Shown here in pieces: positions 24,001 through 35,725 of a DNA stretch of 64,000 bases. Both the position numbers and the translations under genes were made by a program. Source of the stretch: Chaetorhynchus papuensis (lineage: Eukaryota; Chordata; Aves; Passeriformes; Rhipiduridae); assembly GCA_013396525.1 (NCBI GenBank), contig VWYX01001152.1, positions 62,001 to 126,000 on the forward strand. Direction: 5' to 3'. The notes below the pieces were generated by a model that worked only from the letters and a program-made list of their open reading frames with translations, searched no databases and was not told the DNA's origin. Positions within the stretch are counted from its first letter, which is position 1, and the number at the start of each line of letters is the position of its first letter.

Positions 24001-26188
24001 ACGAGTTTACTTCTCTAATTCCATTTATTATGTGCCCTAAATTACTTTCAGAATCATTCTGCAAGCACAGCCTTTATTGGTGGTTCAAGATATACCTTAT
24101 GGTTGACCTTCCTAAGCAATAGCTGGACTTCCTACTACCTGCAGATTTCATCTAAAAAGAAATGCTCCCTTTAAAAAATTCACCACGTAGCCATTTATAG
24201 CTACTAGTACCTTCCAATTAGTCAGACATGCTTGGATGATATGCAACTGCATTAATAACCAGAATGTAAAAAATGCGTTTAATCTGACTAAAAAATACTC
24301 ACATAGATTATATCAATCAAGCTGAAAAACTTGAATAAAAGGAAAAAAAAAAGAAAAAAGGAAAATCAAGGCTCTGATAAACTACGACTCCCCACAAAAA
24401 TCACACCTGCTAACACTGTGTGCTGAATAACAAGCCTGTTTTGTGGTTGGTGTTCCTGCTCCCAAAAGAATTAAGTTTACTGAGCCTAATGCTACCTCTT
24501 CCTTGTTTTACTGTGCCTCCTGACACCTTTCCAACCCTCTGCTGTATAAATTACATTATTTGAATTTGTTTAAAATTCAAACAGGGGACCTGAGTTCTGT
24601 TCAATATTTCATTTAGATCTCACTCACTTGAGTGGAAACTATTCAAACCTACTAAAGTCTAAATATTTATTTGAAATTAACAGTACATAACCCAAATTTT
24701 GTTCAAAAAACACAGTATGAGGGACATTTATACTGCCCAAAGTTACAAACAGATAGTCATGGGATACTTTTACATTTTCAAGTTGCAATTTCAGCCTTCC
24801 TTTTCTTCATAATACAGACTCATAACATCCTGGCAGCAGTTTTAACTCCTCTGATCATTCCTACAAATTTTGCCTCTCACTAACATTACTAGGCTTCCTC
24901 ATTTTCAAAGGCACAGAAAGTGATTTTGTTCTTATCTCCACCACTCACAAGTATCTCCAGGCTGTCTTTGTCTACTTACTTTCTAAAGCTTTAATGTACA
25001 AAATATCTGGTCCCTACTTTTCCAGATTTTCTGATTTTTAGTTCCTGCCTTCACTTTTCCTTCAGCAGAACATTTTTTTTGCCTTTTTCTTTTTTTGCAG
25101 TCATATATTTGAAACATCACTGTGGCATCTTTTTTTTTTTTAAGAAAAGTATTTTTGTATGGTAGATTATTTTGTCAATCCTTTTTTTCACAGGCCACTT
25201 TGAATAAATTTTTCTCTGCTTTCAGAAAACAGGCTTCTGAATTCCTTTATATTTAAATCGAATCACCTAAACTAGAGTCCCACCAGGCAACTGAGTTGGT
25301 TTATGTTAATTTTTTCTCCCTCTTTTATTTTTTTCTCCCCTCGCAATCATCTCCTCTAAAAGGAAAGATCATCAAATCCATTGTCTAGTTTTTAGAAAAA
25401 TGTTGGTCCAGCTGTATTAGCTTGTCCTAGTTACATTTTCACCCAGTTACAATCCATATTTTTCATCTCTCTGGTCCTTATCCTCCATTTGTTGCTTCTG
25501 CTGTAAAACAGCTCCAGTATTAACAGAATGCTGAATTTAGCACACTCCTCCTATGAAGAAAGTACCAATGGCAAGTTTGTTTGGAAGGAGGAAATTCGTC
25601 TCTTATTTCCAAACCTAAAATTTATTTTCTATCAGGGAAACCAAACACAGGTAACACAGGTGAAGCTCCCCACCAACACCTTTTTACCATTAATAGAAAC
25701 AAATACAAACAAATGGAAACAAAAACAAAGCAACAGTGATCCTACCAAGTAGTCACCAGAAGCAGCAGTGTGTTTGCTGTTGTTAATGTTTCCTGACAGT
25801 CAGATATTCCTCAGTATTGACAAATTTCTCCCACATCCAATAAATCCATGGTTCTCTCACGTACAAGAACAACAGCCAACAAAAGGATACAGAATAAAAA
25901 ACCACAATGATGATCTAATAAATAGAGGGCTACTGCAAATTGCAGAGAATCCTAGGAATTAGGAGAGAGACGTTTCTGTACAATATTCAGTCTCAAGTGA
26001 AGAACAGGAACACGTAGACAGGAAGCTGAGCTGCAATGGAGCAAGTCTCTACTGAACTTACACTTATGAGCCTTCAGGCCTTCAAAGGACACTGGTCCGT
26101 ACTCGTAGTACTCGTAGTCCCAGGTGTAGTCATGGTTGGACAAGGCCTGCTGGGAGGTTCTGTTGGAGATCAGCCTCAGGGCAGACAT
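17634..26188 (-). CDS. MRAP2: MRAP2 (melanocortin-2 receptor accessory protein 2), complete CDS in three exons
   Basis: Exons 26188-26062, 22458-22359 and 18027-17634 (127 + 100 + 394 nt) join in frame to 206 codons plus TGA, close to the 205 residues of human MRAP2. The N-terminus MSALRLISNRTSQQ carries an N-glycosylation sequon (NRT). It is followed by the Tyr-rich YTWDYEYYEYGPVSFEGLKA motif that MRAP proteins use for antiparallel homodimers. A single transmembrane helix then runs over roughly residues 44-66 (IVIGFWVGLAV...FFVLTLL). The cytosolic tail has the conserved EKRFRMNSFV, IPNFVNTEQN and EEDLLISEPPI blocks. Known orthologues traffic and modulate melanocortin receptors (MC4R, MC2R) and other GPCRs that control energy balance. 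The start is the only ATG that gives the family N-terminus. The gene converges with CEP162. Confidence 0.97.
18028..22358 (-). other. MRAP2: MRAP2 intron 3
   Basis: This is 4.3 kb of AT-rich intron. No clear repeat was recognised. A stretch near 20990-21030 (AGAAGGGACTCCTGGGGGTC) faintly resembles an old antisense CR1 end, but not enough to call. Small open frames on both strands lack domain resemblance. Confidence 0.75.
22359..22458 (-). CDS. MRAP2: MRAP2 coding exon 3 (transmembrane helix)
   Basis: This 100-nt exon lies between a long T-rich tract plus CCCACCAG and a GTGAGT donor at 22358. It encodes SIVIGFWVGLAVFVIF and the rest of the helix, then LTKTGAPHQ. The split codons (T|AT and GA|C) give Tyr and Asp, exactly as in the family. 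Failure to splice here would end the frame immediately at a TGA. Confidence 0.97.
22459..26061 (-). other. MRAP2: MRAP2 intron 2
   Basis: This is 3.6 kb of AT-rich intron with poly(T)/poly(A) patches (for example 22471-22484, 24341-24362, 25070-25140). No repeat family or RNA gene was recognised. Confidence 0.75.
26062..26188 (-). CDS. MRAP2: MRAP2 first coding exon (exon 2), coding part
   Basis: ATG is at 26188-26186. There are 42 codons plus one base, ending before GTAAGT at 26061. It encodes the glycosylated N-terminus and the Tyr-rich topology motif up to GLKAHK. The exon probably starts at 26211 after a CCCACAG acceptor, leaving 23 nt of 5' UTR. The intron side carries an LTR whose edge is 35 bp from this acceptor. 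Confidence 0.96.
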
Positions 26189-26309
26189 CCTGCACCTCAG
26201 CAAACACAGACCTGTGGGTATGAAACATGTTAATGGAGACTACACCTGATGCCTTAAGAGGCCACCTAAAAACAGAGACTAGACAGGAGTAAGGGAATAA
26301 AGGTGGGTA

Positions 26310-26315
26310 TTTATT
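26310..26315 (-). promoter_or_regulatory. Poly(A) signal of the solo LTR
   Basis: AATAAA sits in the R/U5 part of the LTR on the minus strand, about 100 nt before the MRAP2 first coding exon. It could compete with splicing of transcripts from the CpG-island promoter (inference). Confidence 0.6.
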
Positions 26316-26403
26316 CGAAAGGCCTTCAAGGTATACCCTGGGGAGCCAGAGGCTGCTGCCAAGATGGACCCCAAGATGGACCACAGGTCACGAGTTCTTC
26401 ACA

Positions 26404-26410
26404 CTTTTAT
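26404..26410 (-). promoter_or_regulatory. TATA box of the solo LTR
   Basis: TATAAAA lies in the middle of the LTR and reads towards the MRAP2 start exon. Transcription from it would start near 26380 and reach the MRAP2 ATG within about 190 nt without splicing. Activity is unknown. Confidence 0.6.
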
Positions 26411-26809
26411 AGGTTTGGTTCATTTGTATATCAGGGTTAATTCTCCAATTAATGCTTCAGTTTAATACTGTAATTTCCCCTCAGCTTGGTCCCCTCTCAA
26501 AGGCTTTTGGTTTATACTTTTTGGGCCTAGGACGGTCTGGGTGTCCTTGAAGAGCAGGCCCGGAGAGGCTTTGTTATGACTACCCAGCAAGAGAGAGCAG
26601 AAGTTAACAGGCTACAAGAAACTTCAGAGTTACACACTAGGCAGTGCAAGATCTGAAAAATATGAAAGTTAAAACCTAAGGCATCACACCTAGAACGCCT
26701 TTTGGGGTTTTATTCTTTCTCATCTATTGGATCAATCCCCATCGCTGTTCCCCAGAGCAGCCACTGCCTCATCACACAAGGCTGATACCCTCCCATTCCT
26801 TCCCCTAAT

Positions 26810-27165
26810 TACAGACACAGACACTGGGGCCCAGGGAAAGGCAACCAAGACGTTTTAGTAGCTGAAGCACAGGAGGCATGAGAGCGTAAGGGTTTGTTCA
26901 GCCTGGAGAAGAGAGCTCCAGGGAGAGTGCTGTCTACACTTGGTGCAAAGATTATGCTGCCAGGCTCTTCTCAGAGGTGCACAGATGTCTTGGGGAGACT
27001 AGGAAGAAGACAAGAAGCAATGGACAAAAACTAGGAAACAGGAAATTCAAATCAGATACAAGGAAAAATTTACCTGATCTAATTGAACATGCTTTGAGTA
27101 GGAGGTTGGACCAGATGACCACCAGGGGGTCCCTTCCACCCTAAATTTCTCTATGTTGATAAACG
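26810..27165 (+). repeat. CR1 LINE 3' fragment (sense), diverged
   Basis: The sense order of CR1 3' blocks can be followed: GTTCAGCCTGGAGAAGAGAG, CTCTTCTCAGAGGTGCACAG, AGGAAGAAGACAAGAAGCAATGG, GAGGTTGGACCAGATGACC and the CCCTTCCACCCTAAATTTCT end. It is many-fold mutated relative to the readable copy at 5.1-5.5 kb, so probably older. Confidence 0.8.
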
Positions 27166-30100
27166 GGCTCAGTCTGCCACTACAGAAGGAAAATAAAACA
27201 GGAGTGATTTCCCTCACAGATTAACAAAAACTGCAAAGCAACACTGAGCATCATGAAATTACCCTGATAGATATCTCTGTCATTACCACCATTCTGCAAC
27301 AGAGCCTTGAATTTTGCAGAGTTATTTTTTCAGAATATAAGACAGTTTTATGCACACCAAAAGAAAGCACATCTCTGCACAAAACATCTGCTGCAGTAGA
27401 TGGAGTCAGGAAATCCAAATTGTAACATATCATAAAATACTTTTTGTGAAAGCAAGCTGAGCTTTCGGTAATTTTGCATTCAATTAAAACCCAGCAGGAC
27501 TGAATAAGGCATCAAGTGCTAGAAGGGCCATATGTAAAGAACAAAAATCAGGCACAAAATAAGAAACACTTTCACCCAGGGAATAAGAACAGCATTTCAA
27601 ATTTGTGAAATAGCTCTTTCTGCAACTATTTTACCATTAACAAATGCTGGCAGTAATGCCTCAAAGCAATTTTAAATAAATAGTATGCCTGAAAAAGTAA
27701 AGTTCACTCTTAGTTACAATGTTCAGAATTTTAAACACATTCCAAAAAACTTAACTGGCAAGTTATAAATCTTTTTTAAAAATAAATGGATCTATTTTTC
27801 AACCCACACCAATTTAGCTTTCAAAATGAGCAATCTGACAGCAGCAAAGGTGAGGGGGTGGGCTGGGAAGAGAAGTGACCAACACCATTCTTGGGTCAGG
27901 ATAAGAAGCTTCACCACATTACCCTCACCCTTACTCATTTAGAAAGCCTCCAGCATGAATAAATAGCCTGAAGCACAGTGGAGAAGGAAAAAAAACATGA
28001 CTAAAATGGACAACCCAGTTCATGGCTGAGGATGTTTCCCATCTTGTACTTCCAGCCCTACAAGAATGGACAGAGAGTAAAAGTGCCTGTGTTAGCAGTA
28101 AAGTTCTGCTTTGGCTTTTCCATTTCCCCAAATTAAAGAGAGAATGTCTGATTAAGCTTTAGACAGAAGTTTTCTTATTTTTAGTCAACTAAAGCAACTC
28201 CTGCCTCTGGGAGAAGGAAGTGGCACAGAGAAAACCCGAGGATCCCTGTCCTAGTTTGCTCCCATCTCAGCTCTGTCAGCTGTTTATTACAAGACTTTGT
28301 GTTTCATTTTGTGACTGTGCTCCAAGAGACTACATGGTGCTACACAGGGTTCCTGCCATTTTTTCCCCCCTTCTCCTCAATGTTTTGTTGATAACAAGTC
28401 TCTTGACAACATTGACTAGTCCCGTTTAAAGGCCGTTCTTCTCTTTTAGAGCTTCCCAGAGAAGCCTTTCATTTAAACATTCCTCATATGGCATCACTAA
28501 TGGCCATTGTCATCTCCTTCCATTTAGTATTGCAGAAAGAGCTCAAATCCACTTGCAGAAAACTTCAGAATAGGGTATAGGAACAATCTGAAAAACGCTG
28601 TTTCTTCCACAGCAAGTGTTTCTTCCCACCTCAGAGCAGAATTGGGCTGCATGCAGAGCTCTCTCCCAGTCTAGTCACTAGTGTCCACTTACGATTTATG
28701 GGGAGAACAGCCCCTTCCAGGACACAAAGGATCTGTCCCAGTTTAGTATTAGGTTAGGACAGAAGCTCCAGCCTTTCACCACTGCCTGCATGCATGTGGA
28801 GACTTGCATTCACTGCAGATAAACCACTATCAGAGGGAGAGGTGATAATGACAAGTTGAGTCACCAGCTCTCAGGCTAATCTGAGCTTTGAGGGACACAG
28901 AAAATATGCCTCTAAATCAACCAGGAGGGCTAAGCATAAGCACTGTTCCAACCCAACTTTCAGCTCGCTTAAAAGCTTTGTCTGTCCAAATACCTCCAAA
29001 AACCCAGCCTCAAACATGCAAAAATCTTTTATTCTACTTAAAAAGCCAGTCCAGCATGGTGGTACAAGGACCAGCACAGTGAAAGCAGTGACTATTTAGA
29101 GCTTGCATCTCCTGAGGAAGAGCAAAGCAGGCTGAGCTGGCATGGCAGCAGCCTGCCAGGTACATTTGCCTGGCTGCAGCAGGTCATGCAGGGATTCAGG
29201 TAAGAGGTAAGCACTTATAAGAAGGAATTCCTCCAGGAGATGCTCTCAAATGCTCTTTCTGTCGGACATGGAGAGCCACGATTCATCCCACAGCTCTGAA
29301 GCTTCAGAGGGAGCTCCTGTAACTGACTTTGCTGAGGGTTTTTATGGAAGGTACAGGAGCCTTTTGAGGCAAACATGAAAGCCCCTCTATTGACTTTGAT
29401 GTGTATGGATGCAGACAGGCTTGCCTCACTCCAGCTCTCTTCTTCCAAGAGCAAGTACGTCAAAAACAAAAAGCGTCACTTTGATTATTGAAGAAAGGAC
29501 TTTGTTCAGTGCTGGCAAACAGAAATTTAGGCAGGTCAGTATCCTGGAAACTAAAAAGGACAAGTGCTCAGGGCCTTCTTCTGGAGCATTGGGTTGCTCC
29601 CTGCAGATAAATGTAACCAGATGTTCCCCTTGAAGATCCAACTGCAACTCCTGGAGATGAATTATACCTTCATGAGAACTTGTCTGTAAGCTATGTGAAA
29701 GTCTGTAAGGTCTCAGCTGGCCTGACAGCTGCCCGTGGCACCTGAGCAAGCGAGTTTGGCTGTTGGGCTATGTTTGCCTAAAATCCACGCCCTTGAGCAG
29801 CAGCAGCAGCAGGACATCAAATGCTGTGCAGCTGGGCTATTTTCTTCAATTTGGACATCACCGATACACTGCACGAGGCTCTCAGCCACTTACCTTTCAA
29901 AATGAGTCACTGTAAAAGCAAAACTGAACACACACCACATCTGCAACACAACTTCATGGCTTACACCACCACTGAGGCCACAGAGGCGTCTCTGGTTCTG
30001 TGTAGGTCTGAAACTGTCCTTGTAACCAGCAACAACCGCCTCCAAAGCTGACCTGCATGCACAAAAAGAAAAACATGCGGACTGTTCATGTACTATTTGT

Positions 30101-33100
30101 TTCTGGAGCAAGAGGAACCACCAGTATGGCAGACACAAGGAGCTTGATGAATTTTCAATCAAAAACTACACCTGTTTTCCACACACTCCTATTCTGCTCA
30201 GTGCCACAGAATCTAAGCACTCAATGGTCTTCTAAAACAATAAATGAAGAAACCACTGTCCTCTTACACACTCTGAAGATCCCAAGAGCCAGACAGGTGT
30301 AAAAAGAAGGAACATTTCAAGCTGTTCCCACATCTTCTAAGTCCCCATACCAGCACCAATATTTTGCATGAGGGAAGAGGAAGCCAGCCACCCCCACATT
30401 CCTTTTTACTCCTTCACAAAGACTAGGAGGTGAAGTCAGAGGGAAAAAACAAATGAAAAAAACAAGCATAAACCTATTTACTCTGCTGCACTGCATCAGA
30501 TGAAAAGTAATACGGATCCCATCTTTCTGCAACCCCACCACATGGCTTTGAACAAGCTGTGCGACTCCCAGGCACAGTCAGGAAAGTAGTCTGCAGGAAA
30601 TACTTCACCTAATGGTCCTTGCTTCTTTCTAATTCTCAAACTCCTAGATGGGCACGGTTTGAGTTCAAATTTGTGGTCTCCTCAGGGGAATACCCAATCC
30701 CACCTGCAATAAAAGAGAGGAAAGCAGGCAATAAAAGTTAGTTAAATTTAGGGAAAAAAAAGAAAGACAGCTGAAAACTGACTTTACAACTAAATATCAA
30801 TCATAAATGCCAACTCCGATACTGAGGTCTTTTCTTGGAGAGAAAAGAAAGTCCAGTGTTAACCATGGTTATGTTTGTTACTGATGTTCACAAAGAGTAT
30901 TGTACTAAAGTAACAAGAATAATCTTGGCTTCATCACAAAAGGAATTTATAAAAATAGAAAGGAAAAAAGCTGGTTTAGTCACTGCTTAAGCTGTGAACT
31001 AAGGACAAAAGGTTACAGTTACAGACATCTTTGCCTCATGCCACCATATTACACATCATATAACATACATTTTATTGTCCTTATAACTGTGCAGTGTAGA
31101 CTCCAACAACAAACTGCTTATGCACCCCACACAAACTCCTCACCATTATACATAATTTGCATACTAATTGTATAGCTACTGTCTGTACCTAGTTAAAAAG
31201 CAATGACATTATGACTTGAAACTTAACAAAGGCAAAAAGCATTTGCCAACTATTTTCCTACAGACAATAAGAATATAAGCAAACAATAATGCCCACTTAG
31301 CAGTCCAACTCACCAGGTGCCACCTGGAAGTTAAGGCAGAAACTACTATGAAATCACACCATACACTGACAACTGGATGGTTCTAAAAATAAATAAAGTA
31401 AATCCTCCATGAGCCCACTCATTAGCCTTGTCTGAGAAGACGGACGAGTTATATCTAACATGGTATCACAGAAGGCCTGCATTCCTCTTTCTCTTAAAAA
31501 GCTTCAGGCCTGCACTGACAGTAAAGGGACGTGGAACAGTTAGTAGGGAGCTCCTGGGACTTGCTCCCAAAACGCACTGAAGCTTAGCTTAACTCCAGTA
31601 CCAAAAGCTTTAGATAGTACAGCCAGAACACACAGTCTTAAGAGACAGCATTATCTAAAAGTAATAAAGATTAGCTATAATTCCATTTATTTCCTGCATC
31701 TAGGGCAGGATTACCCAATCAGTACTGAGCCCATTTTCCTCTCCCCACTAAAAGCCAGCCTCTTCTAAGATGTGCAGGTATGGCAGCTGCAAACCCAAGT
31801 TTCCTCAAGACCAATCAGACTAGAAGCAGCCCTACCAGTGAGCATTAAAGTACCAAGACTTTTTCAGTCCTATAATGTTATAAATGCTGACATCAGTGCT
31901 ATGTATACATATATTCAACACTTCCCAAAAGAAAGGTTGCCTTTCCCTCAGCTATTTATAATATTGCCTATTTTAACCTTTCTCACTACAAATTTTTAAC
32001 CTCTCAGGCTGATTGGTTGTAGAAAACCCTGAAGTGAAAGAGCCCTGGCATATCTACTAATGAGGTAAGATTAAACTGTAAAGCAAGTTTTATTCAGTGT
32101 TTTTCTTTATTAGCTTTATTCTCACAGAAATCTCAGTGCTGAGATGAGGATGCTCTAAATTCTTTTCTAGCCCTGAAGTCTGTCATTCCAATGCCTTATT
32201 CTGAGCAGAGAGAAAGGAAAGCTTCCTCCCTCCACTGTTACTGATCAGCACACTACAGGTCAACTGGAATGGCTCCATCAGACTATGACTTACCTTTAAG
32301 AGTTGCTTTTAAAATAGCTTCTAGTTGTGCTACCATGTAAGAACATATTTTAAAAAAAAAAAGCAGCTTCCACAGAAGGGACAGCACAAACATTGCCATT
32401 TGTTTATAAAAGATGGCATTCAATTTGAAAGCAAAAAAAAAAAACCTCACTGAGAAATTATGTCAATGCATAGGGTTACCAGACTAGACTGACTCAGATT
32501 GGTCTGCAAGTCATGAAGACACACTGGAAGCACAGTGTTCAGTGTAGCCAGAAAACCCAACCAAACCCAAGAACAGGGGCACCCAGGAGTGTTTTAAATA
32601 ACCACACCTAAACCAATCATTTGTAGCAGGGGCAAGGCTGAAAGAGAGAACTACTCTCGTGTGATTGTTCCTGGGAAACTCAGCACTGATTTGCAGCTGA
32701 AATTGCCTGGGCTCCCTTCGTGTTGGTGACCCAGGCCCGGAGATGCTCCTGCTGCTGCACAGGCAGCCCTACCAACCTGCAGTGTGCCAGGCTCCAGGTT
32801 TAAATGCAGGTGCTCGTGGGGTTGCACAGCCCAGAAAAGGGATGAGTGTGTTCAGGCCTCGTTTCATAGCCCTGTTTTACCTTCGCATCAGTGAAAATGT
32901 CACCACAGAGCTGAGGCTGACAAGCAGAGCGGAAGCCAAAGACAATTTCCCCTCTCCCATTACAAAATAATTCTCTGATCTTCACAAAGTGTTCATCTGG
33001 TCTGAAGCATGCTTCCCATAGCACCTCTTCACTTCTCAGTGGTTCTCCCTGCAGAAATAGTTCTGTTCCCAGCCTCTGCTGAAGCCAGAGCAAGATAAAC

Positions 33101-35428
33101 CAGCTAGCAGGGATGAAAGAAACCCAAACAAAATAGGTATGATAGACCATTTATCAGAGCTACTCCCACACTTGGGTATCTCACAGCTGGGGTTTGACAA
33201 TGCTACGGTGGAAAAATCTTCAGCTTGTGCTCTCACCCACACAGGGTCTGTAAGCCATCATCTCTCAGATGCAAAATAACACGTGAGCTTTTCCATTTGA
33301 ATCCTGTATTACATTTCCTCAATAAAATAAAATTATAGAGATTTTATTTAAAATTTCCACACCTACATGACAAATATTTTCTCAACTTCTGTAGTTACCC
33401 TACAACACAATGCAGAAACATTGCCTTAATCGGTTCAGTGACAATTTTAAGCACTCACTGAAATGGAGCTGTTCATTCAAAGTCAAACTGGTCTGGGATT
33501 GTTTCAAACAAGAACTGAGGGATTTTTTTCCCCTGTTTTCAAATCTAAGTCTTCCCTCCAGCACTGGTGAAGAAGCAGACAATTTATTGTAGTGCCTCAA
33601 ATACAATCTTCTCCTCAGGTAAATCAGACAGCAGTAAACAACTCACAGGCACATCTGAATTTTCCAATTCTTATCCCTGCCATGTTTCTGTGTAACACCA
33701 GGCTATAAAAACCTAGATGCCAAGAAAATATCACTAAACCAGAACAACCACAGCCCATTGCAGTGGGTACACAGAATAAAGCCTTAATTTATTTGTAGTA
33801 AGATCTGCAGTATAATTTTGCCAGTAATAGCTGCTATTATAGGTTCAAAGACTCAATTTGATTTAAATTGCTGAACAAGCTGCAAGCTGCATCTGTGCTT
33901 CACTCAAAACCTGTTCCATCACAAAGTGTACACGGGCAACCAGGGAAAGAGTAGGCAGTAAATTACTTTGTCCAGCTCCTAATATTCTGAGGTTCTTTTT
34001 CCTTAAAAAAAAAAAAAAAATTGCAATAGCTTGATTTATTTTATACAAATTTGGTTGTGATTGATACATCCAGAACATCTCATTATTTTTGACAAGAATG
34101 GAGCCAGGCTGTCCTCAGTCAATGGAGACCTGCCATTCCCCTGGCATCTTTCCAGGCATTTACTCCTGTGGTCAAAATTGTCTTGACTCTCTGACTGAGA
34201 ATCTCAATAGAAAGCCACAAATGGAGAAGGAAAACAACCAGAATTGGAGACTATTACCTGATTATCTCTAAGCAGAAACCAAAACATCTGTTTGTTTCCA
34301 CAGCGATTACGTAAACCTGCACCCCTGTGTACACAGCCTCTGGGAAGCTCAAATGAGAGGAACAAACCAAAACAGGGAGACACTCCAAGACAGAGCAGTG
34401 GGCTGGGAAACACACCTGGAAATAGAAACACCTCAGTGCTCCCTCCAACAAAGCCCAACTAGCCCTGCTGAGGCAGTTTGAGGCAGCACTGCCTCTGCTG
34501 TCCCATCTCTGTGCGAGCTACGCCTGTCACAGGAGAAGTGCCAAACTAGTGCTGTGTCTTTGCCTCTGGTCACCGGCCAGCTTTATGTGCCAAACAAGGC
34601 TATACGACAGGATGAAAAGGCAAATGTCAGGGAACAGCGACTGCTCAGAGAGAAGTTTTGCAAGCTTATCATTGAGGTGATCATTTCCAGCACAAAAAAA
34701 AAAAAAGAATGGCAGACAGCTCAGGAGAGGGACCTGAACTTCCACCCCAGTCACTGTCAACAGAGGCTGAGACCAGAGGAAGAGAAGACTGAGATGACAA
34801 CTGTTCAAACTAAAGACTGTTAAGGGAGAAGGAAGGGAAGGAGGGGGCAGGGGGAAAGTATGAGTCAACAGAAGACAGGGTAAGAGCCCATGGAGAAAGG
34901 GAAGAAGGCAAGACAGAACAGAAGTAATCTAAGGCTGCATGGAGGAGAGATGTTCATCCCTTCAGTCTGAAAGCACAAAGGAAGAGAGATGTTACCTGGG
35001 GGGGAGAAAAAAACGGCAAAAAACCCCACAAAAAACTTGTCTTGGCTTTTTTCCCCCCACACTGTTTTTTCAAACATTTTAGGTTCAACTGTTAAGTTCA
35101 TTCAAATGCTCAGCAGTCAGTGCTTTTTAGCTGTTTTGCTTTTGAATACAGAAGGAATCGCTCCGTTAAAAATTCAGAAAGGAGACACAAGCTTTTCTAC
35201 AGCTGGCATTCTCCACGGCACCCAGATAACAATGCCACTAGAAGCACTTTTATTATTATTATTTAAATAAAAGAAAAATTGGCGGAGCGCTTCAGCTCTC
35301 AATGCCTGCGGGAGCCGCTGGGTCTGTTCCGAGCCGCCTCGGCCACCTGTTACCCGCGGGCTGAACTGCGGGCGCTCGGCTCTCCCCGCGCCGCCCAGCC
35401 GGGAGCACCCACCCCGGGAAGGACGGGC

Positions 35429-35460
35429 AGGGACGCGGCGGGGCAGGGACACGGCGGGGC
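35429..35460. repeat. 16-bp GC-rich tandem repeat, two units
   Basis: AGGGACGCGGCGGGGC (35429-35444) is followed by the same unit with one change (35445-35460), then a partial AGGGCAGGG. It lies in the CpG island. Confidence 0.85.
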
Positions 35461-35525
35461 AGGGCAGGGCCATCCCCTTCTCTCCTCCGCTCGCTCGCCC
35501 CCCGCCCGCAGCGCCGTCCCCTTAC

Positions 35526-35700
35526 CGCGCCGGGCACGTCCGCCCGGCCAGATCCCGAAGAGCCGCTTTGTCCCGGCCGAAAGGCGCAGCCCTCCCGGAG
35601 CGCCCTGGCCCCGCCGAGCCGAGCCGAGCCGAGCCGAGCCGAGCCGAGCCGAGCCGAGCCGAGCCGAGCCGAGCCGAGCCGATGCAGCGCTGCGGGCGGG
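35526..35700 (-). other. MRAP2: Inferred MRAP2 non-coding exon 1
   Basis: The minus strand has a good splice donor, GCG|GTAAGG, with the GT at 35525-35524 inside the CpG island. If it is used, the upstream side (35526 to a start site perhaps near 35.7 kb) would be a GC-rich 5' UTR exon that includes the (GAGCC)13 array. The start site is not determined; the 5' limit given is a placeholder. Confidence 0.4.
35616..35680. repeat. (GAGCC)13 pentanucleotide array
   Basis: There are thirteen perfect tandem GAGCC units (65 bp) in the CpG island. Because 5 is not a multiple of 3, the array is open in all frames and creates spurious Ala-Glu-Pro-Ser-Arg repeat ORFs. On the MRAP2 strand it is GGCTC repeated, probably in the promoter or 5' UTR. 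Confidence 0.97.
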
Positions 35701-35725
35701 ACGCTGCGGGCGGGACGCTGCGGGC
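35688..35725. repeat. 14-bp tandem repeat carrying GC boxes
   Basis: CGCTGCGGGCGGGA occurs at 35688-35701 and 35702-35715, with a third partial unit to 35725. Each full unit carries a GGGCGGG Sp1-type box. It lies next to the (GAGCC)13 array. Confidence 0.9.

Larger units (their letters stand above)
26247..26686 (-). mobile_element. Solo LTR of an endogenous retrovirus
   Basis: This is a 440-bp element. On the minus strand it starts TGATGCCTTA and ends TAAGGCATCA, a TG...CA pair with a 10-bp inverted terminal repeat. It is flanked by 4-bp target duplications CACC at 26243-26246 and 26687-26690. Inside, in minus-strand order, are a TATAAAA box (26410-26404) and an AATAAA poly(A) signal (26315-26310), the expected U3-R-U5 arrangement. 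No internal viral genes, primer-binding site or second LTR are adjacent, so it is a recombined solo LTR. Orientation is the same as MRAP2. The exact ERV family cannot be named by reading. Confidence 0.88.
26212..35525 (-). other. MRAP2: MRAP2 intron 1 (inferred)
   Basis: This is the inferred intron from the donor GTAAGG at 35525 in the CpG island to the acceptor at 26212. It holds a solo LTR (26247-26686) and an old CR1 copy (26810-27165). From about 27.2 to 35.2 kb it is AT-rich sequence in which I recognise no gene. Human MRAP2 also has a long first intron after a non-coding exon (established knowledge), but here the linkage is inference. Confidence 0.55.

Noticed and set aside
26247..26686. 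Part of a complete endogenous retrovirus
   Set aside because: Target duplications directly flank the single LTR, and no viral coding sequence or second LTR lies next to it.
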